Positions 16,077-25,897 of a stretch of 64,000 bases of DNA are shown one piece after another (within the stretch, counting starts at the first letter, position 1; each line of letters starts with the position of its first letter). The translations under genes were made by a program, and so were the position numbers. Origin of the DNA: Kutzneria chonburiensis. GTDB taxonomy: Bacteria > Actinomycetota > Actinomycetes > Mycobacteriales > Pseudonocardiaceae. Where the stretch lies: assembly GCF_028622115.1 (NCBI RefSeq), contig NZ_CP097263.1, forward strand, positions 4,278,001 to 4,342,000, given 5' to 3'. The notes under the pieces are model-generated. The model ran no database searches, had not been told where the DNA came from, and worked only from the letters and a program-made list of their open reading frames with translations.

Positions 16077-18612
16077 GCGCCTCGGCCAGCGACCGGGTGG
16101 CGCTGGCCATGCCCCGCTCGTTGGCCAGCTCGCGCCAGATGGCCAGCGCCTCCTCGAGGTAGCCGACGGCGTCGGCCGGCAGCCCGGCCCGCAGTAGGCT
16201 GGTGCCGGCGTGTTCCGAGGCGTAGCCGAGCATGTGCCGGTGCCGGGCCCCGGTCTGGCGGAGCAGCGCGGCACCGCGTTGGCCGTATTCGACGGCCCGC
16301 GCCGACTCGCCCCGTTCGGACAGCAGCTCGCACAGGTTGAACGCGGCGATGGCCTCCAGGAACAGCGCGCCCTGTTCACGAGCGTCGGCCAGGTCGCGTT
16401 CCAGCAGCTCGACCGAGCCTTTGTGCCGGGCGAGCCGGGTGTGCGCGACGGCCAGGTTGGCCGCCACCGCCGGGTCGGTCCGGTCCAGCCGCACCAGGAT
16501 CTCGGCGGCGACCTCATGGCAGGCGACGGCCTGCTCCTGGTCGTCGAGGAAGTAGTGGTAGGCCACGCCGGCGTCGTTGCACAGCCGGGCGATGTTGAGT
16601 TGGTCGTCGGTGCGGCGGGCGGCGGCCAGGCCGATGTCGATCACCCGGAGCCACATCGCCCAGTGGCCGGTGCCGAAGCACAGCACCGCCAGCGTGGCCG
16701 CGAGCTGCGCGCACAGCCGGTCGTGTCCACGGTCGGCGGCCGCCTTGGCCAGCGCCGCCAGGGTCGGCAGGCGCTCGCCGGCCCAGGCCAGGGCCTCGTC
16801 GTAGCCGATCGGGTGCGGGTGCGGGCAGGTCACGCCGGGCACGATGTCGCCGAGGCCCGGCGTGAGGGCCGCCCGGGCGTCGTGGGCCGCGGCCAGGGCG
16901 CACTCCAGCAGCCGTTGCACGGCGGCGTCGGCCTCGGGCTCGGGCTGCTCGGCGGCGAAGATCCGTAGCAGGTCGTGCAGGCGGTAGGAGTCGGTGTGCG
17001 CCACCAGGTGCTGGCTCACGAGGCGGGTCATGATGTCGCGGGCCGCGTCGATATCGGTGTCGAGCAGGGCGGCGACATCGTGTAGGTCGATCTCCGCGCC
17101 GGGATGCCGGCCCAGCAGCCGAAAAGCGCGGGCCAATGTCGGTTCGAGGGACTTGTACGACAGGTGGAAGACCGCTCGCACATCGGACAGCTCGTCGTCG
17201 TCCGGCGTGAGGGCGTCGAGGCGGTCTTCCTCGCGCCGCAGCTCTTCCACCATGTCCACCAGGGCGTACGAGCTGGAGCCGATGCGCTCGGCCGCCACCC
17301 GCAGGGCCAGCGGCAGATGACCGCATTGCACGGCCAATTCGCCGGCCGAGTCGGGGTCCTCGCGCACCCGGTCGGCCCCGAGCACGCTGGCCAGCAGGGC
17401 CACGGATTCCGCCGGGGACAACGTGTCCAGGCCGAACCGCGGTCCGTCCAGGCTCAGCCGGTTGCGGCTGGTGACCACCGCGAGACAGCCCGGGGCGTCG
17501 GGCAGCAGCGGCCGGACCTGCTCGGCACTGACGGCATTGTCCAGTACCACAAGGACTTTGCGGTCGGCCAGCAGCGAGCGGTAGTGCGCGCCACGGTCGG
17601 CCTGCTGCTCATCGGCCCCGAGCGCGCGCAGCATCCGGTCCAGCGCCTCTTCGGCGGTGACCGGCTGCGCGATCGGGTCGAAACCGCGCAGGTCGATGAA
17701 CAGCTGGCCGTCCGGGAAGCGCGGGGCCATCAGGTGCGCGAACTGCACGGCCAGCGTGGTCTTGCCGACGCCGGCTTGGCCGTCGATCACCGCTGTGGCG
17801 CCCGGTTTCGTGGCCTGTAGTTCGCGTAGCAGCCGCGCGCGGCCGGTGAAGTGCGCGACGCCGTGCGGCAGCTGGGCCGGCACCACGGTCGGCGTCAGCA
17901 GGGCGAAGGCTTCGCGCAGGCCCCGGCCCGGCTCGATGCCGAGTTCGTCGTCCAGGGCTTGGCGCGCACGGTCATAGGTCTGACGCGCCTCGGCCGCGCG
18001 GCCGGTGCGGTGCTGCGCGGTCATCAGCAGCTCGTGCAGCCGTTCGCGCAACGGGTTCGCCGTGGCCAGCCGGGACAGGTCGATGATCGCCTCGTCCGGG
18101 CGGCCGACCGCCAGCAGCGCGGAACAGCGCAGCTCCTGGACGTCCACCCAGAGCGCCTCGATCCGGTCACGCTCGTGCGCCACGAACGGCCCGACCGCAC
18201 CGGCCAACGGCAGGCCATGCCATTCCTGGACCGCGCCTTCGCTGGCCGTCAGCGCGCCGACGAAGTCGCCGGCCGCCCAGTGCCCGCGGGCGTCACGGAA
18301 GCAGTTCTCGAATCTCCTCAGGTCGACCGCCGTCGGCAGCACGGCCAGCCGGTAGCCGACCCGGCTGCCGATCACGTTGTCGCCCAGGGCTTTCCGCAGC
18401 ATCGAGACGTACGTGTACACAGTGGACCGTGCCGTCCGCGGCGGCTCGTCGCCCCACAACGCGTCCACCAGGTCGTCCGCCGACACCGTCTCGCCGGCGC
18501 TCAGCGCCAGCCGGGCGAACAGCGACCTCGGCCCCGGCGCGCCCAGGTTCAGCTCGACACCGTCCAGCACCGCGCCGACCTGGCCGAACAGCCGGACCGC
18601 CAGACCAGTCAT
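16051..18612 (-). CDS. AfsR/SARP-type regulator: winged helix, BTAD, NB-ARC ATPase, TPR
   Basis: 853 residues. Residues 1-95 form an OmpR-like winged helix ([16 protein letters not shown], then [11 protein letters not shown] and [14 protein letters not shown]). About 100-245 is the bacterial transcriptional activation domain. About 265-560 is an NB-ARC ATPase with Walker [10 protein letters not shown], a Walker B-like VLVVLDNA and GHLPLAL. The rest is tetratricopeptide repeats (for example [21 protein letters not shown]). Full-length AfsR-like architecture; such proteins activate secondary-metabolite or developmental genes by binding direct repeats. No biosynthetic cluster is visible here. 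It lies upstream of no gene on its strand and converges on the kinase operon. Confidence 0.88.
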   Translation of the reverse strand: MTGLAVRLFGQVGAVLDGVELNLGAPGPRSLFARLALSAGETVSADDLVDALWGDEPPRTARSTVYTYVSMLRKALGDNVIGSRVGYRLAVLPTAVDLRRFENCFRDARGHWAAGDFVGALTASEGAVQEWHGLPLAGAVGPFVAHERDRIEALWVDVQELRCSALLAVGRPDEAIIDLSRLATANPLRERLHELLMTAQHRTGRAAEARQTYDRARQALDDELGIEPGRGLREAFALLTPTVVPAQLPHGVAHFTGRARLLRELQATKPGATAVIDGQAGVGKTTLAVQFAHLMAPRFPDGQLFIDLRGFDPIAQPVTAEEALDRMLRALGADEQQADRGAHYRSLLADRKVLVVLDNAVSAEQVRPLLPDAPGCLAVVTSRNRLSLDGPRFGLDTLSPAESVALLASVLGADRVREDPDSAGELAVQCGHLPLALRVAAERIGSSSYALVDMVEELRREEDRLDALTPDDDELSDVRAVFHLSYKSLEPTLARAFRLLGRHPGAEIDLHDVAALLDTDIDAARDIMTRLVSQHLVAHTDSYRLHDLLRIFAAEQPEPEADAAVQRLLECALAAAHDARAALTPGLGDIVPGVTCPHPHPIGYDEALAWAGERLPTLAALAKAAADRGHDRLCAQLAATLAVLCFGTGHWAMWLRVIDIGLAAARRTDDQLNIARLCNDAGVAYHYFLDDQEQAVACHEVAAEILVRLDRTDPAVAANLAVAHTRLARHKGSVELLERDLADAREQGALFLEAIAAFNLCELLSERGESARAVEYGQRGAALLRQTGARHRHMLGYASEHAGTSLLRAGLPADAVGYLEEALAIWRELANERGMASATRSLAEALTAAASPR

Positions 18613-18677
18613 GCTGCCATTCGAGCCAACCCCCGCCTCCCGCGCAAGTGATCGAGGGACCGATCCTGTCGTTCAAC

Positions 18678-18730
18678 GTCAGGAAGGGCCCCTCACTGTC
18701 ATTCAACGTCAGTAAGGGGCCCTTCCTGAC
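18678..18730 (-). terminator. 16-bp-stem hairpin with internal direct repeats
   Basis: Perfect 16-bp arms at 18678-18693 and 18715-18730, with a 21-nt loop. TTCAACGTCAG appears twice (18672-18682 and 18702-18712). It lies 10 bp after the pmt stop on the minus strand, so it is a likely terminator. Its GTCAGGAAGGGCCC core has the look of a repeated genomic element. Confidence 0.6.
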
Positions 18731-18739
18731 ACAAGGGGC

Positions 18740-20272
18740 TCAGCGCCAGCTGGGGAGCCAGAGTTCGGCCTGCCAGCGGGCGTTGGTGATCAGGTCGCCG
18801 TTGAGGATCGGCCACAGCCAGGCGAAGTTGGCCACGACCAGGCCGGTGTAGATGGCGACGACGAGCAGGCCGGTGCCGCGGCGTTCCGCGCCGGCGCGAG
18901 CGCGGCCGAGGATGTCGCCGCAGGCCAACACCAGGCCCAGCACCAGGAACGGCGCCATCGGCGTCACGTAGAAGAAGAACATCTGCCGGTCGATGTTGAC
19001 GAACCACGGCAGCAGCCCCGCCATGTAGCCGACCATCACGGCGGCGTGGCGCCAGTCGAACTTGACGATGGCCCGCCACAGCGACCAGCCGATCATCGGG
19101 AAGGCCAGCCACCACATGGCCGGCGTGCCGACCAGCATCTCGGCCCGGATGCACTGCACCGCGCCGCAGCCGGTGGCGAACGGGTTGGGGCCCTGCTCGA
19201 TGTAGTACAGCATCGGCCGCAGCCCCATCGGCCACGTCCACGGCTTGGATTCCCAGGTGTGGTGGTTCTTGCTGCTGAGCAGGTTCTCGTGGAACTTCAG
19301 CACGTCGGCCTCGTAGTAGAAGAACGAGCGCAGCGCCGTGTCGAAGGAGTGCCGGTCGATGCCGGTCTCGCTGCCGAACCATCCCCACCAAGTGGCGAAG
19401 TACACCAGCACGGGGATCGCCACGAGCGACCACAGCGCCGGCAGCACGTCACGGACGACCGCGCCGACCCACGGCCGCTCCACGCCGGCCGCGCGGCGGG
19501 CCGTCGCGTCCCAGATCACGGACAGCAGACCGAAAGCGACGATGTAATAGAGGCCGTTCCATTTCACGCCGCAGGCCAGGCCGAGCGAAATGCCGGCGGC
19601 GAATCGCCACCAACGGAAACCCAAGCGCGGACCCCAGCGGGAATCCTCCACCCAGCCCTCGGTTACCGCGACGGCCAGTCGATTTCGGACCTGATCCCGA
19701 TCGGCCAGCAGACAGGCGAAGGCGATGACCACGAACAGCGCCACGAAAATGTCCAGCAACGCCGTCCGTGACTGCACGTGGCTGACGCCGTCGCAGATCA
19801 GCAGCACCCCGGCCAGCGCGCCGAGCATGGTCGACCTGGTCAGGCGACGGGCGATCCGAATGATCAGGAAAATGCACACCGCGCCGGCGATCGCCGAGGA
19901 GAAACGCCAGCCCCAGCCGTTGTAGCCGAACAGCCATTCGCCGGCCGCGATGAGATATTTACCCACCGGCGGATGCACGATGAACGCGTAGTCGAAGCCG
20001 ATATCGTCCTCGAAGCCGCCGTTGCGCAGCATCTGCCACGCTTCCGGGGCGTAGTACTTCTCGTCGAAGATCGGCGTGCCGCGATCGGTCGGCCAGCCAA
20101 GATTCCAGAACCGGACCAGTGCGCCGATGGCCGTGACGGTCAGGGTGACGATCCAGCCGCGGGCCGTGTCCGCCGGCCGCCAGACCGCCAGCCGCTCCAG
20201 CGGCCCCGCAGTCGACGGTCGTGTTGTCGGCGGCAGTTCCCCGACGTCCACCACGCCGTCGATCGTCCCCAT
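18740..20272 (-). CDS. pmt: polyprenyl-phosphate-mannose--protein mannosyltransferase
   Basis: 510-residue polytopic GT39 enzyme. It transfers mannose from polyprenol phosphate to Ser/Thr of exported proteins at the membrane. Key marks: Asp-Glu of the first loop in PIFDEKYYAPEAWQML, HPPVGKYLIAAGEW, CDGVSHVQSRTALLDIF, a large extracytoplasmic loop with SFFYYEADVLKFHENL and SKNHHTWESKPWTWP, and a final block ending VNIDRQMFFFYVTPMAPF. Length and order match mycobacterial Pmt (Rv1002c type). The exported hydrolases and proteases in this window are possible substrates, but that is inference. ATG at 20272; the intergenic region to iclR holds shared promoters. Confidence 0.92.
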   Translation of the reverse strand: MGTIDGVVDVGELPPTTRPSTAGPLERLAVWRPADTARGWIVTLTVTAIGALVRFWNLGWPTDRGTPIFDEKYYAPEAWQMLRNGGFEDDIGFDYAFIVHPPVGKYLIAAGEWLFGYNGWGWRFSSAIAGAVCIFLIIRIARRLTRSTMLGALAGVLLICDGVSHVQSRTALLDIFVALFVVIAFACLLADRDQVRNRLAVAVTEGWVEDSRWGPRLGFRWWRFAAGISLGLACGVKWNGLYYIVAFGLLSVIWDATARRAAGVERPWVGAVVRDVLPALWSLVAIPVLVYFATWWGWFGSETGIDRHSFDTALRSFFYYEADVLKFHENLLSSKNHHTWESKPWTWPMGLRPMLYYIEQGPNPFATGCGAVQCIRAEMLVGTPAMWWLAFPMIGWSLWRAIVKFDWRHAAVMVGYMAGLLPWFVNIDRQMFFFYVTPMAPFLVLGLVLACGDILGRARAGAERRGTGLLVVAIYTGLVVANFAWLWPILNGDLITNARWQAELWLPSWR

Positions 20273-20355
20273 AGGTGACGATCATGCCTCATTCGGCGTG
20301 AACACGTGGTCAGGCGGGCAATGCCGGCCAGAAACGAGCCGCGCTCAGGACAGTG

Positions 20356-20390
20356 CGACTACGTACGCCGCCGGCCGACTACGTACGCCG
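20356..20390. promoter_or_regulatory. tandem direct repeat CGACTACGTACGCCG upstream of iclR
   Basis: Two exact 15-bp copies start at 20356 and 20376, 20 bp apart (about two helical turns), each centred on the palindrome TACGTA. A further pair, TGCGTAGGT, follows at 20400-20408 and about 20429. The position, between pmt and the divergent iclR gene, suits an operator, possibly for IclR autoregulation. Confidence 0.45.
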
Positions 20391-20509
20391 GCCGCGTACT
20401 GCGTAGGTCGCGCCGGTCGCGGGAAGGTGCGTAGGTTCACCAATAGCTGGCGTCGTGTTCACGGGAGGAGGCTGTACCCGGAGTGTGGGTCACGAGCCGG
20501 AGGTGTGAC

Positions 20510-21205
20510 GTGGACGATCAGCGGTTGCCACGATCGATCGGGAAAGCCCTGATGGTGTTCGCGGCGCTGCGTGAGGGCGGCACCCCGATGCGGCTGACCG
20601 AGCTGAGCGTGCGCACCGGGATCGCCAAGTCGACCACGCACCGCATGTTGTGCGCCCTGACCTCGGCCGGGCTGGTCGCCCGCGCCGGCACGCACTACCA
20701 GCCGGCCCGGCTCGACTCGCCGACCGGTCACCGCGACGGGCTGCGCCGGCTGGCCCCCTTCCTCGGCGACCTGTTGGTACGTACGGGAATGACGGCCAGC
20801 CTGGCGGTGCTCGACGGCGTCGAGGTCGAGTTCGTGCACCGGGTCTACGGCCACCGCCACATCTGGGGTCCCGACGACGCCGACCGGGCGCCCGCGCATG
20901 GGTCGGCCGCCGGCCGCCTGCTGCTGGCGTACGACGAATCCGCCGCCCGCACCGTGATCCGACTGGCCGAGCTCGGCACTCCCGAGGCGGCCGAGCTCGG
21001 CGGCGACCTGATGCGCATCCGCCAGCGCGGGTACGCCGAGCTCACCGGTTCGTACGGCAACACCATGCTGGCCGTGCCGCTGCGACTCCCCAAGCCGCCG
21101 GCCGTCGCCCTCGTCGTCGAAGGCAGCGGCGACCGGGACCGTGCCCTGCACTGGTTGCGCCGCGTCGCCGACGCCGCCCTGCGCGAGGTGTGCTGGGCGG
21201 CCTAG
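20510..21205 (+). CDS. IclR-family transcriptional regulator
   Basis: 231 residues. The N-terminal winged helix-turn-helix reads SIGKALMVFAALREGGTPMRLTELSVRTG then IAKSTTHRMLCALTSAGLV, typical of IclR. The C-terminal ligand domain is present (TASLAVLDGVEVEFVHRVYG, then HGSAAGRLLLAY) but short. The usual late Cys/Ser-rich ligand loop is replaced by SYGNTMLAVPLRLPKPPAVALVVEG. GTG 20510 follows GGAGG with ideal spacing; the upstream GTG 20483 is in frame but less well served. The regulated pathway is unknown. It converges on the LuxR ATPase gene, with stop codons sharing 3 bp. Tandem TACGTA repeats lie 120 bp upstream. Confidence 0.85.
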   Translation: MDDQRLPRSIGKALMVFAALREGGTPMRLTELSVRTGIAKSTTHRMLCALTSAGLVARAGTHYQPARLDSPTGHRDGLRRLAPFLGDLLVRTGMTASLAVLDGVEVEFVHRVYGHRHIWGPDDADRAPAHGSAAGRLLLAYDESAARTVIRLAELGTPEAAELGGDLMRIRQRGYAELTGSYGNTMLAVPLRLPKPPAVALVVEGSGDRDRALHWLRRVADAALREVCWAA

Positions 21206-23460
21206 GTCGGCCTGCGGTCCACGACCCAGGCCGCGAGCTGCGCGCGAGAGGTGAACCCCAGCTTCTTGGTGATGTTGGCCAGATGCTTCTCGGCGGTACG
21301 GGTCGAGATCACCAGCCGGGCCGCGATCTCCTTGTTGGCCGCGCCGGCCGCGACCAGCTCGGCCACCTCCAGCTCCCGCCCGGTCAGGGTGATCGGGCCG
21401 GCCTCGCACGCCTGGGCGATCGTCGTGGACAGCTTGAGTAAATGATCGACGGCTTCGTCGAGATTGGCGCCGATGGAGGTGCCTCGGGCGTACGCGGTTC
21501 GGTAGCGCTCCACCCCCAGCGCCGCGCGCGTCACCGCCTCGCAGTTGCTGTGGGGCACGCGCCAGTTGTCGGACGTGGCCACGAGCTCGCTGCTCATGTG
21601 CCGCCACACCATGCTGGCCACGCCGAGCGCCTCGGCCGCCTGCTGCGCCGAACCGGCGGACGTGACGATCCAGGCGACCGTCTCGCCCAGCACGGCCAGC
21701 CCGAGCAGGTCGTTGAAATCGGCCTTGAGCTGGAGACTCTCCGTCGCGTGCCGGGCCGCCTCGGCGTACCGGCCGACCCGCCAGTTCGCGAGCGCGACCG
21801 CGTAGTGCGCGTACGAATTGGCCCAGCGCTCGCCGCGTTTCTCGGCGATCTCGATCGCGTCGGCCGCCCGGGCCTCGGCCAGCGCCAGGTCGCCGCCGGT
21901 CGCCGCGACCATGGCCATGGACGCGTAGGCCAGCACGATCCGACAGTCGATCACCTTGGCGGCGAGGTAGCACTCGGCCGACCGCTGATAGTGCCGGTCG
22001 CCTTCCGCCAGCTCGCCGTGGATGAAGGCGGAGCCGCCGGTGATCAGCCTGGCGTTGGCCTGTTGCAGCGGATCACCGGTGCGGTCGGCGATCTCGGTCG
22101 CCTGTTCGGCGAAACGCTTGCCGGCCGGTAGTTCGCCGAGCGCGGTCGCGGCGTACGAGTTGATCCACAACGCGTCCTGGCGGATGTCGTCCGGCAGCGC
22201 ATCCAGGTCGAGCACGCGATCGAGCCAGCGCCGGGACTCGCCGAGGAATCCGCACAGCCAGTAGAAGTACATCGCGGTGGCCAGCCTCGCGCCGACGAAC
22301 CGCTGCTCGGGGTCGCCGAGCCCGAAGTCCAGTGCGGCGCGGAGGTTGTTGTGCTCACGGCGCATCTGTGTCAGCAGCTCGACCTGGTCCGGGCCGCACC
22401 ACTGTTGGCCGATGCGGTCCACCACGCTGTGGAAGTAATCCAGATGCCGGCGGCGGAACTGCCGCTCGTCGCCCGACTGTTCGAGTAGCCGCAAACCGTA
22501 GTGGCGGATCGTGTAGAGCATGCGCAGCCGGGTCACACCGTCGACCTCGTCCCGGATGAGCACGGACTTGTCGACCAGGCCGCCCAGCAGCCGTAGCAGC
22601 GCTGTCGGTGGAATGCGGTCGTCGGTGCAGACCGCGGCGGCCGCCTCGACCGTGAAACCGCCGGTGAACACCGAGGCCCGGGCCCACAGCGTCTGCTCGT
22701 CGGGGGCGCACAGCGCGAAACTCCAGTCCACGGCGGCGATCAGCGTCTGCTGTCTCGACGGCCGGGCCGCTGCTTCGGCCGTCAGCAGCGCGAACGTGTC
22801 GTCGAGCCGGGTGAGCACGTCGTGCGCCGACATCACGCGTAACCAGGGCACCACCAGCTCGATGGCCAGCGGGATGCCGTCGAGCCGGGAGCAGATGCCG
22901 AGCACGGTCTCGCAGTTGTCGTCGTTGACCGTGAAGTGCGGCAACGCGAACGTGGCGCGGTCGGCAAACAGCGCGACGGCGTCGTCGGCGCGGGCCGTGT
23001 AGCGGTCCGGCACCGACAGCGGGCGGATCGGCAGCAGCTGCTCGCCGCCGATGCCCAGCACGTGCCGGCTGGTGGCGAGGAATCGGACGTTCGGCGCGGT
23101 GTCCAGCACGGCCGTGACGAACTCGCGGCAGGCTTGGACCATGTGCTCGCAGTTGTCGAGCACGATGAGCAGGTTTTTGGTGCGCAGGAACGACAACAGC
23201 TGCGCCGTCGGGTCCAGCGGCACGTCGCGCAGGCCCAGCTCGACCGCCACCACCTGCGGCAACAGTTCCGGGTCGGTCAGCGCGTCCAGCTCGATCACCA
23301 CCACGCCGTCGCCGTGGTCCTGGGCCAGGCGTTGCGCGATGCGGGTCTTGCCGACGCCGGCCGGGCCGACCAGGGTGAGCAGCCGGACCACATCGAGCAG
23401 GCGGCGGGCTTCCGCGAGTTCGGTGTCCCGACCAACAAAGGTGGTCAGCTGGCTGCTCAC
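21202..23460 (-). CDS. LuxR-family ATPase regulator, paralog 1
   Basis: 752 residues. Residues 1-300: NTPase with Walker A LVGPAGVGKT, NLLIVLDNCEHM and LATSRHVLGIGGEQLLPIRPL. Middle: winged helix and TPR-like helical repeats. C-terminus about 685-752: LuxR-type helix-turn-helix (LTGRELEVAELVAAGAANKEI then ARLVISTRTAEKHLANI). The design matches the large predicted ATPase/LuxR regulators of actinomycetes. GTG 23460 follows GGGAG. The frame extends 20 codons further, but those residues are upstream DNA containing the promoter motif. Codon 674 is TTA (21439-21441), suggesting bldA dependence. The downstream neighbour on the chromosome is a clear paralog in the same direction with the same promoter element; recent tandem duplication is likely. 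Confidence 0.88.
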   Translation of the reverse strand: MSSQLTTFVGRDTELAEARRLLDVVRLLTLVGPAGVGKTRIAQRLAQDHGDGVVVIELDALTDPELLPQVVAVELGLRDVPLDPTAQLLSFLRTKNLLIVLDNCEHMVQACREFVTAVLDTAPNVRFLATSRHVLGIGGEQLLPIRPLSVPDRYTARADDAVALFADRATFALPHFTVNDDNCETVLGICSRLDGIPLAIELVVPWLRVMSAHDVLTRLDDTFALLTAEAAARPSRQQTLIAAVDWSFALCAPDEQTLWARASVFTGGFTVEAAAAVCTDDRIPPTALLRLLGGLVDKSVLIRDEVDGVTRLRMLYTIRHYGLRLLEQSGDERQFRRRHLDYFHSVVDRIGQQWCGPDQVELLTQMRREHNNLRAALDFGLGDPEQRFVGARLATAMYFYWLCGFLGESRRWLDRVLDLDALPDDIRQDALWINSYAATALGELPAGKRFAEQATEIADRTGDPLQQANARLITGGSAFIHGELAEGDRHYQRSAECYLAAKVIDCRIVLAYASMAMVAATGGDLALAEARAADAIEIAEKRGERWANSYAHYAVALANWRVGRYAEAARHATESLQLKADFNDLLGLAVLGETVAWIVTSAGSAQQAAEALGVASMVWRHMSSELVATSDNWRVPHSNCEAVTRAALGVERYRTAYARGTSIGANLDEAVDHLLKLSTTIAQACEAGPITLTGRELEVAELVAAGAANKEIAARLVISTRTAEKHLANITKKLGFTSRAQLAAWVVDRRPT

Positions 23461-23489
23461 TGTGTGCTCCCGCGCGGGATCGGAGCACT

Positions 23490-23502
23490 CGAACGTAATA
23501 CA
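23490..23502 (-). promoter_or_regulatory. conserved promoter motif TGTATTACGTTCG (paralog 1)
   Basis: It ends 29 bp upstream of GTG 23460. The same 13-mer with one change (TGTACTACGTTCG) sits 27 bp upstream of the paralog's start, while the surrounding DNA differs. The position fits a -10 region plus start site, or an operator shared by the two regulators. Confidence 0.5.
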
Positions 23503-23586
23503 CGACGTGAGCAGCCACAATCCCCGGGAATCGCGTTCTTGGTGACCTGCAAAACTTGAGATTGTTCACCCGATTTGATGAATTAC

Positions 23587-25857
23587 TCAGGTGCCTTTGG
23601 CCCGTCGGCCGGCGATCCAGGCGGCCAGTTGGGCCCGTGAGGTGAAGCCCAGCTTCTTCAGGATGTTGGCCAGGTGTTTCTCCGCGGTGCGGGTGGAGAT
23701 CACCAGCCGGGCCGCGATCTCCTTGTTGGCCGCCCCGGCCGCGGCCAGTTCCGCCACTTCCAGCTCGCGACTGGTCAGGGCGTTCGACGTCGGCGGGTGG
23801 GCCGCCGCCAGGCTCGTCGCCACCTTCAGCGTGTGCGCCACCGCGTCGTCCACCGTGGTCGAGCCGGCCATGCCTTTGGCGTGGTTCGCCTCGTACCGCT
23901 CGTCGCCCAGCGCCGCCCTGGCCGCCTGTTCGCAGCGCTTGTGCGGCACTGCCCAGTTGTCCGAGGCCAGGAACACCTCGCCGCCGGTGTGGCGCCACAG
24001 CGCGCCGGCCACGCCCAGCACCTCCGCCGCTTTCGGCATCGCCCCGGCCGACGCCGCGATCCAGGCCACCAGTTCCACCAGCAGTGACAGGCCCAGCAGG
24101 TCGTTGAACTGGTCCTTGATCCGGATTCCGGTCATCGCGTGCCGGGCCGCCTCGGCCGGGCGGCCCGTCTGCCAGGTCGCCACCGCCATCGCGTAGTGCG
24201 CGTACGACCGCACCCAGCGTTCGCCGTGGGCGTCGGCCAGGTTGATGGCGCGTTCCGCCGCCGTCACCGCCCGGTCGAAGTTGCCGGCGAAGGCCGCGCA
24301 CATGCCCAGCGCCGCGTAGGACAGGATCGTCTGGCAGTCGATCACGTTGGCCGCCGCGTACTGCTGCACCGCTTCCTCGTACAGCGTCTGGCCGAGTTCG
24401 AGTTCGCCGCCCACGAACGCCGCCCCGCCGTGGGCCAGCAGCGCGTTGCCCATCATGAACGGGTCGCCCGTCTGTCCCGCGATCTCCACCGCGTCGAGGC
24501 TGAGGATCCGCCCCGCCGGCACTTCACCGAGCGCGATCAGGCAGTAGGCGTTGATCCACAGCGCGTTCTGCCGGATGTCCGCGGGCAGGTCGATCTCCAG
24601 CACCCGGTCCAGCCAGCGCCGTCCTTCGCCGATGAAGCCGCAGTCCAGCCAGTAGTACTGCAACGCCGTCGCCAGCCGCGCGCCTTTGTGTTCGTCTTCG
24701 GTGAGCGCGAATTCCAGCGCCGATCTGATGTTGTTGTGTTCCGCCCTGGTGATCGCCGCCAGCGTCACCTGGTCCGGCCCCAGCCATTCCGCCGCGCATT
24801 TCTCCGCCAGCGCCAGCAGGTATTCGAGGTGCCGGTGCCGTGTGCGCCGTTCGTCCTGCGATTCCGCCAGCAGTTGCAGGCCGTACTGCCTGATCGTGTA
24901 CAGCATGCGCAGCCGGGTCACCCCGCCGGTTTCGTCCCTGATCAGCACCGATTTGTCGACCAGTCCGCCCAGCAGCCGCAGCACCGCCGTCGGCGGTATG
25001 CGGTCGTCCGCGCAGACCTGCACGACCGCTTCGACCGTGAAGCCGCCGCTGAACACCGCCGCCCTGGCCCACAGCAGTTGTTCGTCCGGGGCACACAGCG
25101 CGTAGCTCCAGTCCACCGCCGCGATCAGCGTTTGCTGTCGGGATGGCCGGGCCGCCGCTTCCGCCGTGATCAGCGTGAACGTGTCGTCCAGCCGGCTCAG
25201 CACGTCTCGGGCCGACAGCACCCTGAGCCAGGGCACCACCAGCTCGATCGCCAGCGGTATCCCGTCGAGTCGGGAGCAGATGCCCAGCACCGTGTCCCAG
25301 TTGTCGTCGTTCAGCCGAAAGTTCGGCAGCGCATTCGTCGCCCGGTCCTTGAACAGCGTCACCGCGTCGTCTTCGGTGTCTTTCGCCTTGGCCGGCACCG
25401 CCAGCGGCCGCACCGGCAGCAGTTGTTCCCCGCTGGCCCCGAGCACGTGCCTGCTCGTCGCCAGCACCCGCACTTCCGGCGCCGCCACCAGCACTTCGTT
25501 GACGAATTCCCGGCAGGCTTGCGCCATGTGTTCGCAGTTGTCCAGCACCACCAGCAGGTTCTTGCCGCTCAGAAACGACAGCAGTTGCCGCGTGGTCTCC
25601 ACCGCGACGTCCCTCAGCCCCAGTTCCGACGCCGCCACCTGCGGCAGCAGTCCCGGGTCCGTCACCGCTTCCAGTTCGACGAACACCACGCCGTCCTGGA
25701 ACCTCCGCCGCGCCTGCCCCGCCACATGTTGCGCCAGCCGCGTCTTGCCCACCCCGCCCGGCCCGATCAGCGTGAGCAGCCGCGCCGTCTCCAGCAGCGT
25801 CGCTGCCTCCCGCAGGTCGTCGCCCCGGCCAACGAAGGTGGTCACCTCGCTGATCAC
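23587..25857 (-). CDS. LuxR-family ATPase regulator, paralog 2
   Basis: 756 residues with the same order as paralog 1: Walker A LIGPGGVGKT, NLLVVLDNCEHMAQACREF, VLATSRHVLGASGEQLLPVR, TPR-like middle, and C-terminal LuxR helix-turn-helix LTSRELEVAELAAAGAANKE ending AAWIAGRR. The HTH recognition helices of the two paralogs are identical (ARLVISTRTAEKHLANI), so they may bind the same sites while sensing different signals. GTG 25857 is preceded by GGGAG. The motif TGTACTACGTTCG lies 27 bp upstream. The frame upstream of the GTG is non-coding in character. Confidence 0.88.
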   Translation of the reverse strand: MISEVTTFVGRGDDLREAATLLETARLLTLIGPGGVGKTRLAQHVAGQARRRFQDGVVFVELEAVTDPGLLPQVAASELGLRDVAVETTRQLLSFLSGKNLLVVLDNCEHMAQACREFVNEVLVAAPEVRVLATSRHVLGASGEQLLPVRPLAVPAKAKDTEDDAVTLFKDRATNALPNFRLNDDNWDTVLGICSRLDGIPLAIELVVPWLRVLSARDVLSRLDDTFTLITAEAAARPSRQQTLIAAVDWSYALCAPDEQLLWARAAVFSGGFTVEAVVQVCADDRIPPTAVLRLLGGLVDKSVLIRDETGGVTRLRMLYTIRQYGLQLLAESQDERRTRHRHLEYLLALAEKCAAEWLGPDQVTLAAITRAEHNNIRSALEFALTEDEHKGARLATALQYYWLDCGFIGEGRRWLDRVLEIDLPADIRQNALWINAYCLIALGEVPAGRILSLDAVEIAGQTGDPFMMGNALLAHGGAAFVGGELELGQTLYEEAVQQYAAANVIDCQTILSYAALGMCAAFAGNFDRAVTAAERAINLADAHGERWVRSYAHYAMAVATWQTGRPAEAARHAMTGIRIKDQFNDLLGLSLLVELVAWIAASAGAMPKAAEVLGVAGALWRHTGGEVFLASDNWAVPHKRCEQAARAALGDERYEANHAKGMAGSTTVDDAVAHTLKVATSLAAAHPPTSNALTSRELEVAELAAAGAANKEIAARLVISTRTAEKHLANILKKLGFTSRAQLAAWIAGRRAKGT

Positions 25858-25884
25858 TGCACGCTCCCGAGCCCTTGGCTGCGC

Positions 25885-25897
25885 CGAACGTAGTACA
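25885..25897 (-). promoter_or_regulatory. conserved promoter motif TGTACTACGTTCG (paralog 2)
   Basis: Partner of the element at 23490-23502, with 12 of 13 bases identical and nearly the same distance to the start codon. Conservation against a diverged background suggests function. Confidence 0.5.
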
